64,000 nucleotides of DNA from Flagellimonas olearia. Its GTDB lineage: Bacteria; Bacteroidota; Bacteroidia; Flavobacteriales; Flavobacteriaceae. Positions within the stretch are counted from its first letter, which is position 1. The number at the start of each line of letters is the position of its first letter. A program made the translations under genes and the position numbers. The stretch lies in NCBI RefSeq assembly GCF_009184425.1, contig NZ_WELG01000001.1:558001-622000 (forward strand). The letters run 5' to 3'. Shown one piece after another: positions 53,589-62,880 of this stretch. The notes under the pieces are model-generated. The model was not told the origin of the DNA, did not search any database, and saw only the letters and a list, made by a program, of their open reading frames with translations.

Positions 53589-55373
53589 ATGGCAGTAAAC
53601 AACAATCTATTGAAAGCCTATCCCAAAGTAGGTATAAGACCAGTAATCGATGCTCGATTGGGAGGTGTCCGGGAATCATTGGAGAAGACCACCATGGGTA
53701 TGGCGGAAAAAGTTTCAAAACTAATTTCGGACAACTTAAAATATGGTGACGGAACTTCTGTCCAATGTGTCATTGCAGATACAACGATAGGAAGGGTCCC
53801 TGAGGCGGAAGCCTGTGAGCAAAAGTTCGCTAGGGAAGGGGTAGGTCTTTCCATTACAGTAACGCCTTGTTGGTGCTATGGGACCGAAACCATTGACATG
53901 AACCCAACAAGACCAAAGGCAATATGGGGATTCAATGGTACGGAAAGACCCGGGGCGGTTTACTTGGCCGCCGCCTTGGCGGGACATGTGCAAAAAGGAC
54001 TTCCGGCATTCGGTATTTATGGGGTTGATGTACAGGATAATGACAGTGATCACCTGCCTGATGATGTAAGGGAGCGTTTATTGCAGTTTGCCCGATCAGG
54101 TTTGGTAGTTGCCCAAATCAAGGGTAAGTCCTATCTGTCCATCGGATCGGTATCCATGGGTATTGCAGGTTCAATTGTGGATGAGGTTTTTTTTCAGGAT
54201 TATTTGGGGATGAGAAACGAGTATGTGGATATGAGTGAAATTAACCGTAGAATGCTAAATGGGATTTTTGACCGAAATGAATTTGGAGAAGCGATGACCT
54301 GGGTGAAGGAGAAATGCAAGGAAGGCCGGAATAGAAATCCCGAATATCTCAAAAAATCCAGGGAACGTATGGATGAGGAGTGGGAAATGATTGTAAAGAT
54401 GACCTTGATATGTAGGGATTTAATGGTAGGTAATCCAGCGTTGGAAGAGTTGGGATTTGGTGAGGAAGCATTGGGACATAATGCCATAGCGGCGGGTTTC
54501 CAAGGTCAGCGACAATGGAATGACTATATGCCCAATGGAGACTTTATGGAAGCCATTCTAAATTCTTCCTTTGATTGGAATGGATTGCGGCCGCCGTTTA
54601 TAATGGCTACAGAGAATGATTGCCTGAACGGTGTGTCCATGCTTTTGGGATATCTTCTTACAAACCAAGCACAAGTGTTCTCTGATGTAAGAACTTATTG
54701 GAGTCCGGAATCCGTAAAGAGGGTGACGGACCATGTCTTGGAAGGCAGGGCGGCCAACGGGATCATCCATTTGATCAATTCTGGTTCATCAACCTTGGAC
54801 GGGACCGGAAAACAAGAGAAAAATGGTTTGCCCGCTATGAAACCTTTTTGGGAAATAACTGATGAGGAAGTGGAAGAATGTCTAAGGGCGACTGATTGGC
54901 CTCCAGCAATGTATGAATACTTTGGGGGAGGAGGATATTCGTCCCGTTTTGTAACCAAAGGAGGAATGCCTGTGACCATGTATCGAATCAATCTTGTAAA
55001 GGGGTTGGGACCGGTAATGCAGATTGCAGAGGGTTGGACAGTTGAACTCCCAAAAGACGTTCATGACACATTGGATGAAAGAACAAACCCTACATGGCCC
55101 ACTACCTGGTTCGTTCCTAGGCTATGTGAGAAACCAGGGTTCAAGGATGTATATTCTGTAATGGCCAATTGGGGAGCTAACCATTGTGCATTCAGCTATG
55201 GACATTATGGCCATGATCTGATCACTGTTTGCTCCATGCTAAGAATACCTGTGAATATGCACAATATTGAAGAGGGTGGTATTTTTAGGCCAAAGGATTG
55301 GGCCTCTTTTGGGATGGATTGTGAATCTGCGGACTATAGGGCCTGTATAAATTATGGACCTCTATACAAATAG
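53589..55373 (+). CDS. fucI: L-fucose isomerase (also D-arabinose isomerase)
   Basis: A 594-residue enzyme, the size of E. coli FucI (591). It has [54 protein letters not shown], the metal Glu in [15 protein letters not shown], the metal Asp in [13 protein letters not shown] and the metal His in [15 protein letters not shown]. Mn-dependent FucI turns L-fucose to L-fuculose and D-arabinose to D-ribulose. It is 41 bp downstream of araB and 151 bp before lacI; no fuculose-phosphate aldolase is visible nearby. Confidence 0.93.
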   Translation: MAVNNNLLKAYPKVGIRPVIDARLGGVRESLEKTTMGMAEKVSKLISDNLKYGDGTSVQCVIADTTIGRVPEAEACEQKFAREGVGLSITVTPCWCYGTETIDMNPTRPKAIWGFNGTERPGAVYLAAALAGHVQKGLPAFGIYGVDVQDNDSDHLPDDVRERLLQFARSGLVVAQIKGKSYLSIGSVSMGIAGSIVDEVFFQDYLGMRNEYVDMSEINRRMLNGIFDRNEFGEAMTWVKEKCKEGRNRNPEYLKKSRERMDEEWEMIVKMTLICRDLMVGNPALEELGFGEEALGHNAIAAGFQGQRQWNDYMPNGDFMEAILNSSFDWNGLRPPFIMATENDCLNGVSMLLGYLLTNQAQVFSDVRTYWSPESVKRVTDHVLEGRAANGIIHLINSGSSTLDGTGKQEKNGLPAMKPFWEITDEEVEECLRATDWPPAMYEYFGGGGYSSRFVTKGGMPVTMYRINLVKGLGPVMQIAEGWTVELPKDVHDTLDERTNPTWPTTWFVPRLCEKPGFKDVYSVMANWGANHCAFSYGHYGHDLITVCSMLRIPVNMHNIEEGGIFRPKDWASFGMDCESADYRACINYGPLYK

Positions 55374-55503
55374 AAACTCAACTATGCCACTGCATTTCGT
55401 TGATGGTAATGGAACAACGAACAGAAAGGATTGGACTGTCAATTTGAGACCGATTTCATGGCTTATTTTTTTATTTGTGCGATACATAATTATTCTTTAC
55501 GTT

Positions 55504-55521
55504 TGTTTAAACGTTAAAGCA
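55504..55521. promoter_or_regulatory. LacI-2 operator overlapping the start of its own gene
   Basis: TGTTTAAACGTTAAAGCA, one mismatch from the site at 62817. It ends 3 bp before the lacI ATG and so covers its ribosome-binding region. Autorepression is likely. Confidence 0.75.
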
Positions 55522-55524
55522 TTT

Positions 55525-56538
55525 ATGGGGTCTCCAGTGTCATTAAAAGATATAGCGAACAAAGTTGGTGTGTCCATTCCATTGGTTTCTTATGTGTTGA
55601 CCGGTAAGGGAAAACAAAATAGGGTATCGGAAGAAACAGCTGAAAAAATCCTTAAAGTGGCCAAAGAATTAAATTATCAGCCAAATTTAAGTGCCCGAAG
55701 TTTAAAGACCAATAAAACAAAGACAATTGGGGTCATCCTGGCCGATATCTCAAACCCATTCTTTTCGAATATGGCCAGAGTCATTGAAGATGAAGCGTTT
55801 TTGAGGGACTATACGGTGATTTTTGGATCTTCCGATGAAAAGATTGAAAAGTTTGATAAGGTCTTGGAGTTTATGTTGAGTAGGCAGGTGGATGGTTTTA
55901 TCATAGCTCCACCTGAGGGCTCCAAAGCATCGATATCCGAGTTATTGAAGAATAAAAACAATGTGGTATTGATCGATAGATATTTTGAAGATTTGGATGC
56001 AAACTTTGTCATTGTTGATAATGTCGCAGCTTCTTTATCGGCCACCAATTATTTGATAAAAAAGGGATATAAGAGAATAGCAACTATTGCCTATAAATCA
56101 AAATTGGCCCATTTTGACGATAGATGTCGTGGGTATTATAAGGCTCTTGAACAGGCCGGTATGTCTCTTGACGAGAATCTTGTGGTAAAGATAGAGAGAG
56201 GTTCTTCGAAGAAGGATATGGGAAAAGCTATTGATGAGCTCATCGGTAATGATCTGGCGGACGCCATTTTTTTTCAGACCAACACTTTGGCCGAAGAAGG
56301 AATTCGACAAATGCTTGGGAAGGATAGGGAAACTTTAAAGAAAATTGGGGTTATGGTGTTCGACCAAAATTCTGCGTATCATTTTTTGGAAAATCATATC
56401 CCTTACATGAACCAACCAATCAAACAAATGGGCAAAGCTGCACTAGCAATGCTTATCGATAATATACAGAGTAAATATAATGGAGCCATAAAAAAATTGC
56501 AGTTAAAAACTACATTGGGTGGTATAGAGGAGGAATGA
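55525..56538 (+). CDS. LacI-family repressor (second)
   Basis: A 337-residue protein from ATG 55525 (MGSPVSLKDIANKVGVSIPLVSYVLTGKGKQNRVSEETAEKI), which puts the LacI headpiece at the N-terminus; the open frame extends upstream to 55354 but that part is not family-like. The sensor domain has TIGVILADISNPFFSNMARVIEDEA, DGFIIAPPEG, NNVVLIDRYFEDLDANFVIVDN and IGVMVFDQNSAYHFL. It follows fucI. Its operator consensus is seen at five places, so it likely controls araB-fucI, itself, the propeller gene and the oxidoreductase at 63090. Confidence 0.92.
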   Translation: MGSPVSLKDIANKVGVSIPLVSYVLTGKGKQNRVSEETAEKILKVAKELNYQPNLSARSLKTNKTKTIGVILADISNPFFSNMARVIEDEAFLRDYTVIFGSSDEKIEKFDKVLEFMLSRQVDGFIIAPPEGSKASISELLKNKNNVVLIDRYFEDLDANFVIVDNVAASLSATNYLIKKGYKRIATIAYKSKLAHFDDRCRGYYKALEQAGMSLDENLVVKIERGSSKKDMGKAIDELIGNDLADAIFFQTNTLAEEGIRQMLGKDRETLKKIGVMVFDQNSAYHFLENHIPYMNQPIKQMGKAALAMLIDNIQSKYNGAIKKLQLKTTLGGIEEE

Positions 56539-56843
56539 TTTTTTTTTTCATTAAATTGCTTAAACGTTTAAATTGATGATTCCAAACCTTAATGTACAAG
56601 TAAATGTATATCCAACCATATAAACACGGTGAGTGTCTTAAGAGGTCTGGATAAAGTGAACAATAATAACAAGGTGCCCTAGATAGGATGGGGTATCTGT
56701 CCAAGTATATATGAATAATAAATGGATCGAATGTGCTTGGGGAATAGCTAATCAATTGCTTGGCAAGGAACATTTGGGGCAACTTATAGGGATACCAAAA
56801 AGCATTAACTTAATCAATGAATCAGTAACAAACTTTTTTAAAA
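56539..56843. other. Intergenic region with one LacI-2 operator
   Basis: About 305 bp between lacI and the propeller gene. It holds the operator at 56557-56574 close to the lacI stop. The rest shows no gene and no clear terminator. Confidence 0.5.
56557..56574. promoter_or_regulatory. LacI-2 operator downstream of lacI
   Basis: TGCTTAAACGTTTAAATT, with the exact 12-bp palindrome TTAAACGTTTAA at 56560-56571. It lies 19 bp after the lacI stop and about 270 bp before the next gene start. Confidence 0.7.
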
Positions 56844-58034
56844 ATGGAATACAGTTTTAGAATAACCGAAAAGTATATGCAAAACATAGTTAAGGTGCTA
56901 CTTATACTTATATTTTTTCAAGTTGATAGGGGATGGTCCCAGAGTAATGACTGGAATATTGAACATGATATAGTGTTCTATGAAGAAGGGAAATATGGAG
57001 GGTGGCCGGCGAATCATGGCATGTGGACTTGGGACGGTGAGATATTGGTCGGTTATGTCGAAGCCTCATATTTGGAAAAGAATAAAGGGCTTCATACGTA
57101 TGACGCTTCAACTTCAAAAAGTAAATATGCCCGAAGCTTGGACGGGGGAGATAGCTGGACAACTTCGGATGCTTTTGAAATGGGACAAAAAACTTGGGGG
57201 CACAACCATCGTATGTCCGAAGATAAAGCGAAAAAACCTATGGTCCTGACAGAACCCATTAAAGATTTTACAGCGCCTGGTTTTGCACTGACCTTTACAC
57301 GACATAACAATGATTATGGCCCGTCGCAGTTTTACTATTCAAGTGACAAAGGGAGAACATGGAAAGGAGCATTTGAATTTCCAAACCTTGGGACTGGGGG
57401 TATTGCGAACCGAACGGATTACATCATTGATGGAAAACAAACATTGACCGTCTTCATTACCGCTGCCAAGTCCAATGGAGAAGAGGGAAGGGTGGGTATG
57501 GCCCGAACCCAGGATGGTGGATTAACGTGGAAATTGGAATCATGGATTACCTCGGAGCATGATGGCTTTGATATTATGCCCTCCTCACTTCGTCTTTCCG
57601 ATACAGAACTGTTCACAACAATCCGAACCCGTACTGAAGACGGATTGGATTATATTTCCGCCTACCGCTCTCAGGATAATGGAAAGTCTTGGGAAAGACT
57701 TAAGAATCCAGTTTTACATACGGGAAGAGGTGGGTCACCCCCAGCATTGGTCAAATTGAAAGATGGTAGATTGGCATTGGGATATATATTTAGGAGTGAT
57801 AATGGATCTAGGGTGCATCTAAAACTAAGCAAGGATAATGGTGCTACTTGGGGTGATGAAATAACGTTACGTTGTGGTGATGGGGCAAATAGGGATGTTG
57901 GTTACCCTAGAATGACCCAAAGACCGGATGGAAAACTTGTAATGGTATATTATTGGAACCATGCGCTTACCAACAAAGAGAAGCCTTATAGGTATATCGC
58001 ATCGACAATTTTTGATCCGTCACAATTCGATTAG
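56844..58034 (+). CDS. Secreted Asp-box beta-propeller enzyme (sialidase-like, possibly GH145-like)
   Basis: A 396-residue protein; a start at 56877 gives a clean signal peptide (MQNIVKVLLILIFFQVDRGWSQ). Asp boxes are SLDGGDSW, SSDKGRTW, TQDGGLTW, SQDNGKSW and SKDNGATW. It lacks the YRIP motif of GH33; instead it has WPANHGMWTWDGEILVGYVEA and TWGHNHRMSED, with conserved His residues. That start resembles the propeller family annotated as neuraminidase that includes the rhamnosyl-glucuronate hydrolase GH145. It is therefore probably a glycosidase or lyase of another specificity. The narrower family is tentative. Confidence 0.65.
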   Translation: MEYSFRITEKYMQNIVKVLLILIFFQVDRGWSQSNDWNIEHDIVFYEEGKYGGWPANHGMWTWDGEILVGYVEASYLEKNKGLHTYDASTSKSKYARSLDGGDSWTTSDAFEMGQKTWGHNHRMSEDKAKKPMVLTEPIKDFTAPGFALTFTRHNNDYGPSQFYYSSDKGRTWKGAFEFPNLGTGGIANRTDYIIDGKQTLTVFITAAKSNGEEGRVGMARTQDGGLTWKLESWITSEHDGFDIMPSSLRLSDTELFTTIRTRTEDGLDYISAYRSQDNGKSWERLKNPVLHTGRGGSPPALVKLKDGRLALGYIFRSDNGSRVHLKLSKDNGATWGDEITLRCGDGANRDVGYPRMTQRPDGKLVMVYYWNHALTNKEKPYRYIASTIFDPSQFD

Positions 58035-58309
58035 TGTCACTTATAAATAGAACAAGTTGAAAAAATGGTCTATCAAGTTTTGACATGGAAATACGTGCCA
58101 TTTGAAAAGAATAGGGCTTAATATCAAAAAAGAGGACTGCCTGCAAGTAATGGCAGATTCTAAATTGCATTCATGTGTTAATTAGGGCATTTTGACCATT
58201 CATCTTTGGCTTCCCTTAAATAGCACAGGGCATACTTTTTGGTGAGGTTGTCAAACCATGGGAATAGATTCGTAACAACCCTGATCTTAAAGAAAAGCAA
58301 AAAACAATA

Positions 58310-59251
58310 ATGAAGAAATCCAAAAATGATTTTATCGGAACACTCAGTGGAATAATACCACCGATGTTGACCCCACTTTTATCAGATTGGACCTTGGATC
58401 GTCCTGCTGTAAAAAAATTGATCGACCATATGATAGATGGCGGGGTCAATGGAATATTTATTTTGGGAACCACGGGAGAATCCACAAGTTTAAGCTATCG
58501 CACTAGGAGGGAATTGATTGAACAGACCATTGGTCATGTGCATGGAAGAGTCCCGGTATTGGTAGGTATTACCGATACATCCATTGAAGAAAGCTTGGAG
58601 TTGGTTTCCTTGGCTCATGATTTTGGAGCTGATGCAGTAGTTGCTGCTCCACCCTTTTATTTTCAATTGGGTCAAGAAGAACTATTTGAGTTTTACTGGG
58701 ATTTGGCAGACCGTTCAAAACTTCCCATATTTCTTTATAATATGCCCTCAATGACCAAAATTTCCATGTCGATAGATACGGTTGTGCGTTTATCCGCCCA
58801 TGAAAATATAATCGGTCTTAAGGACAGTTCAGCCAATACGGTTTACTTTCAAAGTTTAAAATATAGTATCAAAAGAGAGGATTTTGCACTTTTTGTGGGG
58901 CCTGAGGAAATCATGGCCGAGACAGTTTTAATGGGTGGCAATGGAGGGGTAAATGGTGGAGCGAACCTATTCCCAGAACTGTATGTTCGTATGTACAATG
59001 CAGCGGTAGACCATGACTTTGAGTCCATTAAGATTTTGCAACGCCAAATTTTGGAAATTTCGTCGCTGATCTATAATGTTGGAAAATATAATTCAAGCTA
59101 TTTAAAGGGTTTGAAAGGTACGGCATCGTTACTGGACATCTGTGGAAACTATTTGGCACCACCGCTGAAACCATTTTTAAAAAGAGAAATGGATCAGTTG
59201 GCCAATAATTTGGTAAAGATCCGGAAGAACCTCCATAAAACACTATCCTAA
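58310..59251 (+). CDS. DapA/NanA-superfamily lyase (class I aldolase)
   Basis: A 313-residue TIM-barrel protein. It has GIIPPMLTPLLSDWTLDRPAVKKLIDHMIDGGVNGIFILGTTGES, FLYNMPSMT (catalytic Tyr) and IIGLKDSS (Schiff-base Lys). These residues are shared by N-acetylneuraminate lyase, dihydrodipicolinate synthase and 2-keto-3-deoxy-acid aldolases. GTTGES and YNMP do not settle which. A symporter follows 44 bp downstream, as in nanA-nanT pairs. With the sialidase, epimerase, NagA and NagB, sialic acid lyase is the favoured guess; a keto-deoxy sugar acid is the main alternative. Confidence 0.78.
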   Translation: MKKSKNDFIGTLSGIIPPMLTPLLSDWTLDRPAVKKLIDHMIDGGVNGIFILGTTGESTSLSYRTRRELIEQTIGHVHGRVPVLVGITDTSIEESLELVSLAHDFGADAVVAAPPFYFQLGQEELFEFYWDLADRSKLPIFLYNMPSMTKISMSIDTVVRLSAHENIIGLKDSSANTVYFQSLKYSIKREDFALFVGPEEIMAETVLMGGNGGVNGGANLFPELYVRMYNAAVDHDFESIKILQRQILEISSLIYNVGKYNSSYLKGLKGTASLLDICGNYLAPPLKPFLKREMDQLANNLVKIRKNLHKTLS

Positions 59252-59295
59252 CGTATATTCAGGCATGGAAATGCCTTTTCAAATTAAGACTGACA

Positions 59296-60771
59296 ATGGA
59301 CACCTTAGATATAGTTGTTTTTTTAATCTATATAGTTGGAATAGCAATTTTCGGAAGTACTTTTTTTAAGAAGACCAAGACATCGTCTTCATATACCCTT
59401 GGCAATAAAGATATACCCCAATGGGTCATTACAATGTCCATATTCGCAACTTTTGTGAGCAGCATAAGTTATTTGGCATTACCGGGAAATGCGTTTCAGT
59501 CAAATTGGAATGCATTTGTCTTTAGTTTGTCTTTGCCCATTGCCTCTCTGATCGCCTCTCGTTTTTTCGTGCCATTGTATCGAAAGGTCAATAGTCCGTC
59601 GGCTTATACATTTATGGAACAGCGTTTTGGTACTTGGGCAAGAATATATGTGTCATTTTGCTATTTGCTTACCCAACTGATGCGCATAGGGACCATACTT
59701 TACCTGCTCGGTCTTACATTGAATGCCATTGCTGGATGGGATATCACCACGATTATTGTCCTTACAGGACTTGTTGTAGCAGTGTATTCTATGCTTGGGG
59801 GCATCTCAGCGGTTCTTTGGACCGATGCCATCCAGGGTATCATTTTAATCGTTGGTGCCATTGTTTGCCTGGGATTTATCCTTTTTTCGATGCCGGAAGG
59901 ACCCTTTCAAATGTTTGAGATAGCGATGGATAACCGAAAATTTGGGTTGGGTAGTTTTGAACTAGACCTTTCCAAGCCAACTTTTTGGGTTGTTCTGATT
60001 TATGGCATAGTGGTCAATCTACAAAATTATGGGGTCGACCAGAACTATGTGCAGCGTTATATGGCTTCAAAGACGGACAAGGATGCCAAACGTTCCGCTT
60101 TAATGGGGGGGCTACTATATGTGCCAATTTCAGCACTTTTCCTTTTCATTGGTACAGCGCTTTTTGCTTACTACGAATCGGTAGCTACATTACCCACGGA
60201 ACTCCAAGGAGCAAATATGGGAGACCGTGTTTTTCCGTATTTTATAGTCAATGTTTTACCCTCTGGTATGAGCGGCTTATTGATTGCCTCCATCTTTGCT
60301 GCGGGAATGAGTACTATTTCTACAAGCTTCAACAGTTCCGCAACCGTTTTTCTTACAGACTATTATAATAAATACTATAAGAAAACCGCCACCAATGAAC
60401 AACGGATGCGCGTATTGTACATTGCCTCTTCGGTCATAAGTATAATTGGAATCTTGATAGCCATTGCAATGATCAATGTGAAAAGCGCCCTTGATGCATG
60501 GTGGAAGTTAGCTTCGATATTCAGTGGGGGTATGTTGGGACTCTTTCTACTGGCCATTTTTTCAAGACATAAAAACACAGTAGGGGCTATTCTTGGTGTC
60601 ATATCAGGTCTTGCTGTAATATTGTGGTTAAGTCTCTCGAATATTTTACTGGGGCCAAATGCTCTTGGCAATCAATTCCATACCTATTTGACCATAGTTT
60701 TTGGAACTGGGATTATTTTTCTTGTTGGTTTTTTGATATCCCTTTGCGGAAAGGAAAACAACACTAAATAG
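59296..60771 (+). CDS. Sodium/solute symporter (SSS family), possibly sialic acid
   Basis: A 491-residue transporter with about 13 helices. It has IVFLIYIVGIAIFGSTFFKKTKTSSSYTLGNKDIPQWVITMSIFATFVSSISYL, MLGGISAVLWTDAIQGII and SGMSGLLIASIFAAGMSTISTSFNSSATVF (sodium-site region with ST-S-S). The length is close to the sodium-sialic acid carrier SiaT (about 496), and it is paired with the lyase gene. It could equally carry another acidic sugar. It is shorter than, and distinct from, the symporter at 43184. Confidence 0.9.
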   Translation: MDTLDIVVFLIYIVGIAIFGSTFFKKTKTSSSYTLGNKDIPQWVITMSIFATFVSSISYLALPGNAFQSNWNAFVFSLSLPIASLIASRFFVPLYRKVNSPSAYTFMEQRFGTWARIYVSFCYLLTQLMRIGTILYLLGLTLNAIAGWDITTIIVLTGLVVAVYSMLGGISAVLWTDAIQGIILIVGAIVCLGFILFSMPEGPFQMFEIAMDNRKFGLGSFELDLSKPTFWVVLIYGIVVNLQNYGVDQNYVQRYMASKTDKDAKRSALMGGLLYVPISALFLFIGTALFAYYESVATLPTELQGANMGDRVFPYFIVNVLPSGMSGLLIASIFAAGMSTISTSFNSSATVFLTDYYNKYYKKTATNEQRMRVLYIASSVISIIGILIAIAMINVKSALDAWWKLASIFSGGMLGLFLLAIFSRHKNTVGAILGVISGLAVILWLSLSNILLGPNALGNQFHTYLTIVFGTGIIFLVGFLISLCGKENNTK

Positions 60772-61108
60772 AATCGAGTAAGGTCGTTTGTATGCTTATT
60801 GCTCAAGAATATATTGGATGTTTATATCGAACTTTTTTTAAGGGATCCGTAATTCCATGGGAACCATATGGTATCGACTCTGTTTGATATAGACAGTTTT
60901 ATCACATATTTGATACTGAGCATGGTATGACAAGGAATACGGTGGTTCTCTTTTTGGCTCCATACGTTTAGAGGTTGGATTCACACAGAGGAGTATTTGA
61001 AACATAAATGGTAAATTATAAGTTGGAGCATATTAATTACAAAGAATAAGCGTCATGTAGTTTTATTGCTTTTAGAATTAATACGGTGGGAAAACAGATT
61101 AATATACA
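60772..61108. other. Intergenic region, nothing identified
   Basis: About 340 AT-rich bases between the symporter and the SDR. No convincing gene, operator of the LacI-2 type or strong terminator was seen. Confidence 0.4.
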
Positions 61109-61885
61109 ATGGATTTAGGTTTAAGAAACAAGGTGGTTATAGTGACCGGGGGTGCATCCGGTATTGGGAAGGGAATACTACTTGGATTAATAGAGGAAGG
61201 GGCAGTTCCCTGTATTTTGGATAGGAATGACACTTCCATCAATTCATGTATATATGAATTGGGAGAACTTGGTCAAAAAGTCATTGCTTTCAATATGGAA
61301 CTTACGGATGAAAAATCCTGTAAAAATGTTATCAAGGATATTATAAGAATTAAAGGGAAAATAGATGGTCTTATAAACAATGCGGGAACAAATGATGGAG
61401 TGGGACTGGAACATGGTTCGCTCCCTAAATTTTTTAATTCACTGGAGAACAATGTGGGTCATTATCATCTGATGGCCAAGACATGCCTGCCATTTTTAAA
61501 AAAGTCAAAAGGGAGCATTATAAATATAGTGTCAAAAACATATACCACGGGTCAAGGTGGAACTTCTGGTTATGCTGCAGCCAATGGAGCAAGAGTATCC
61601 TTAACAGAGGAGTGGGGACATGAACTTAGGGGATATGAAATTTCTACTTATGCTATTGTTGTAGCTGAGTGCTGGACACCACAGTACAAGTCTTGGATAT
61701 CCAAAAGGGAAAACCCGGAAAAGATTTTGCGGACCATCAACTCCAGAATTCCTATGGAGAATAGAATGACTACCACTACAGAATTGGCTGACATGACACT
61801 TTTTCTACTTTCAAAAAAGTCGGGTATTATAAGTGGCCAAACCATATTTGTAGATGGGGGGTATGTGCATTTGGACAGAAAATAA
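61109..61885 (+). CDS. SDR oxidoreductase with Asn in place of the catalytic Lys
   Basis: A 258-residue protein. It has the NAD motif VTGGASGIGKG, LINNAGTND, the catalytic Ser in IINIVSKTY (Ser142), GYAAANGA (Tyr155) and the C-terminal SGQTIFVDGGYVHLD. The classical YxxxK is YxxxN here (Asn159, codon AAT). The overall pattern (NAGTNDG and STY-like TYTTGQGGTSG) resembles L-fucose/sugar dehydrogenases. With Lys replaced, activity or mechanism may differ. It lies downstream of the lyase-symporter pair. Confidence 0.8.
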   Translation: MDLGLRNKVVIVTGGASGIGKGILLGLIEEGAVPCILDRNDTSINSCIYELGELGQKVIAFNMELTDEKSCKNVIKDIIRIKGKIDGLINNAGTNDGVGLEHGSLPKFFNSLENNVGHYHLMAKTCLPFLKKSKGSIINIVSKTYTTGQGGTSGYAAANGARVSLTEEWGHELRGYEISTYAIVVAECWTPQYKSWISKRENPEKILRTINSRIPMENRMTTTTELADMTLFLLSKKSGIISGQTIFVDGGYVHLDRK

Positions 61886-62000
61886 CTTCCTCTTTGGTGC
61901 AGAAAGAAATCGGTTATATGTGAACCGATAAATCCAAGATGGGTTTATTTTGGATTGTTGTTCAAATAGACATTATAGCTTCCATTTTATGACCCTAACT
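61886..62000. other. Short spacer between convergent genes
   Basis: 115 bp after the SDR stop and before the 3' end of the broken HPP gene, which is on the opposite strand. No recognised feature. Confidence 0.3.
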
Positions 62001-62483
62001 TTAAAATAGAACATTTGTGGTGGCTTGATATGATTTTAAGAAGCATTTCATATTATTGAATATCAAAGATATGGACAGCATTATCAATACCCCGCTAAGT
62101 ACTGGAAAAAGAACATACCAGTACCCTAATCCGGTAATATCATCCGTGCCGATAACTGCAATCAGGGCAGTTGCCCCCCGGTGGGTGGAGAGTCTTACTA
62201 TATTGCATTGCGAGAATGGAGAGAGAGAGAGAGAGACGGATTGGGCTACGGATAGCCAAAGGGCTGTGAATGGCTCCATAAATCAATACGCCTGTCGCGC
62301 CGAAGGACCCAATCAATAGTATATTGTCAGATCCTCCAAAAATTGGCCTTGAATGATTCCAATACAAGCAATCCCAATGAAGAATCCCAAAAATGACCAG
62401 AATAGTTCTTTAGGTTCCACTGATGTTTCCTTGTAGACTATATATCTCCCTATGCGATATCCCCGTTTTATACTTTTCTTCAT
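62001..62483 (-). pseudogene. HPP-family membrane protein, broken by two frameshifts and a deletion
   Basis: From ATG 62481-62483 the minus strand reads MKKSIKRGYRIGRYIVYKET and then WSFLGFFIGIACIGIIQGQF before a stop. The next frame carries GSDNILLIGSFGATGVLIYGAIHSPLA and LAMQYSKTLHPPGG, and the third frame GATALIAVIGTDDITGLGYWYVL...MLSISLIFNNM. These are consecutive parts of an HPP membrane protein. The shifts fall at an A5 run (62338-62342) and a C6 run (62174-62179). Between SPLA and the LHPPGG part about 45 expected residues are absent, around a (GA)9 tract (62219-62236). The gene is inactive. Confidence 0.85.
62219..62236. repeat. (GA)9 microsatellite inside the HPP pseudogene
   Basis: Nine GA units in a row. 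The tract marks the place where the HPP reading frame has lost its middle part, and may have arisen by slippage after the gene became non-functional. Confidence 0.75.
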
Positions 62484-62816
62484 TGAGGGGACAAAGATAC
62501 GATTATACAGGTGTGGAACAACCTAAATAGCCATGACCGTTTAACAGCTTGCAAGATAAATAGGTGGAATCTAGTTTGATCTACTGGTTTTTATCTTGGA
62601 AATTCAGTTGGTATTCCAGTACAACCTTGTCCATCAAGGCATTTCATCCATGTGATTGACCCACCAAGGATTGGGATTCATTTAAAAAAGATGCCACATC
62701 TAGTTAAGGGATTGGTAAACTGACAGGGGGATGGCCGCTTGAGCACTATTTGTAAAATATAGGATACATCAAAAATGAACAAGATACTTGTATATATTAA
62801 ATAATATATCTACTAT

Positions 62817-62834
62817 TGCTTAAACGTTAAAGCA
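62817..62834. promoter_or_regulatory. LacI-2 operator, first of two before the oxidoreductase gene
   Basis: TGCTTAAACGTTAAAGCA, the best match to the consensus, palindromic at 16 of 18 positions. It lies about 255 bp before the start at 63090. Confidence 0.75.
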
Positions 62835-62862
62835 TTTAATTGTTTTGTATTCTGTAACTAAA

Positions 62863-62880
62863 AATTTAAACGCTTAAGTT
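62863..62880. promoter_or_regulatory. LacI-2 operator, second of two before the oxidoreductase gene
   Basis: AATTTAAACGCTTAAGTT, whose complement matches the site at 56557 at 15 of 18 positions. Centre-to-centre distance to the first site is 46 bp, which would allow cooperative binding. Confidence 0.6.

Noticed and set aside
55354-55524. Upstream start for the second LacI gene
   Set aside because: The LacI headpiece begins at 55525; the extension overlaps the end of fucI and the operator.
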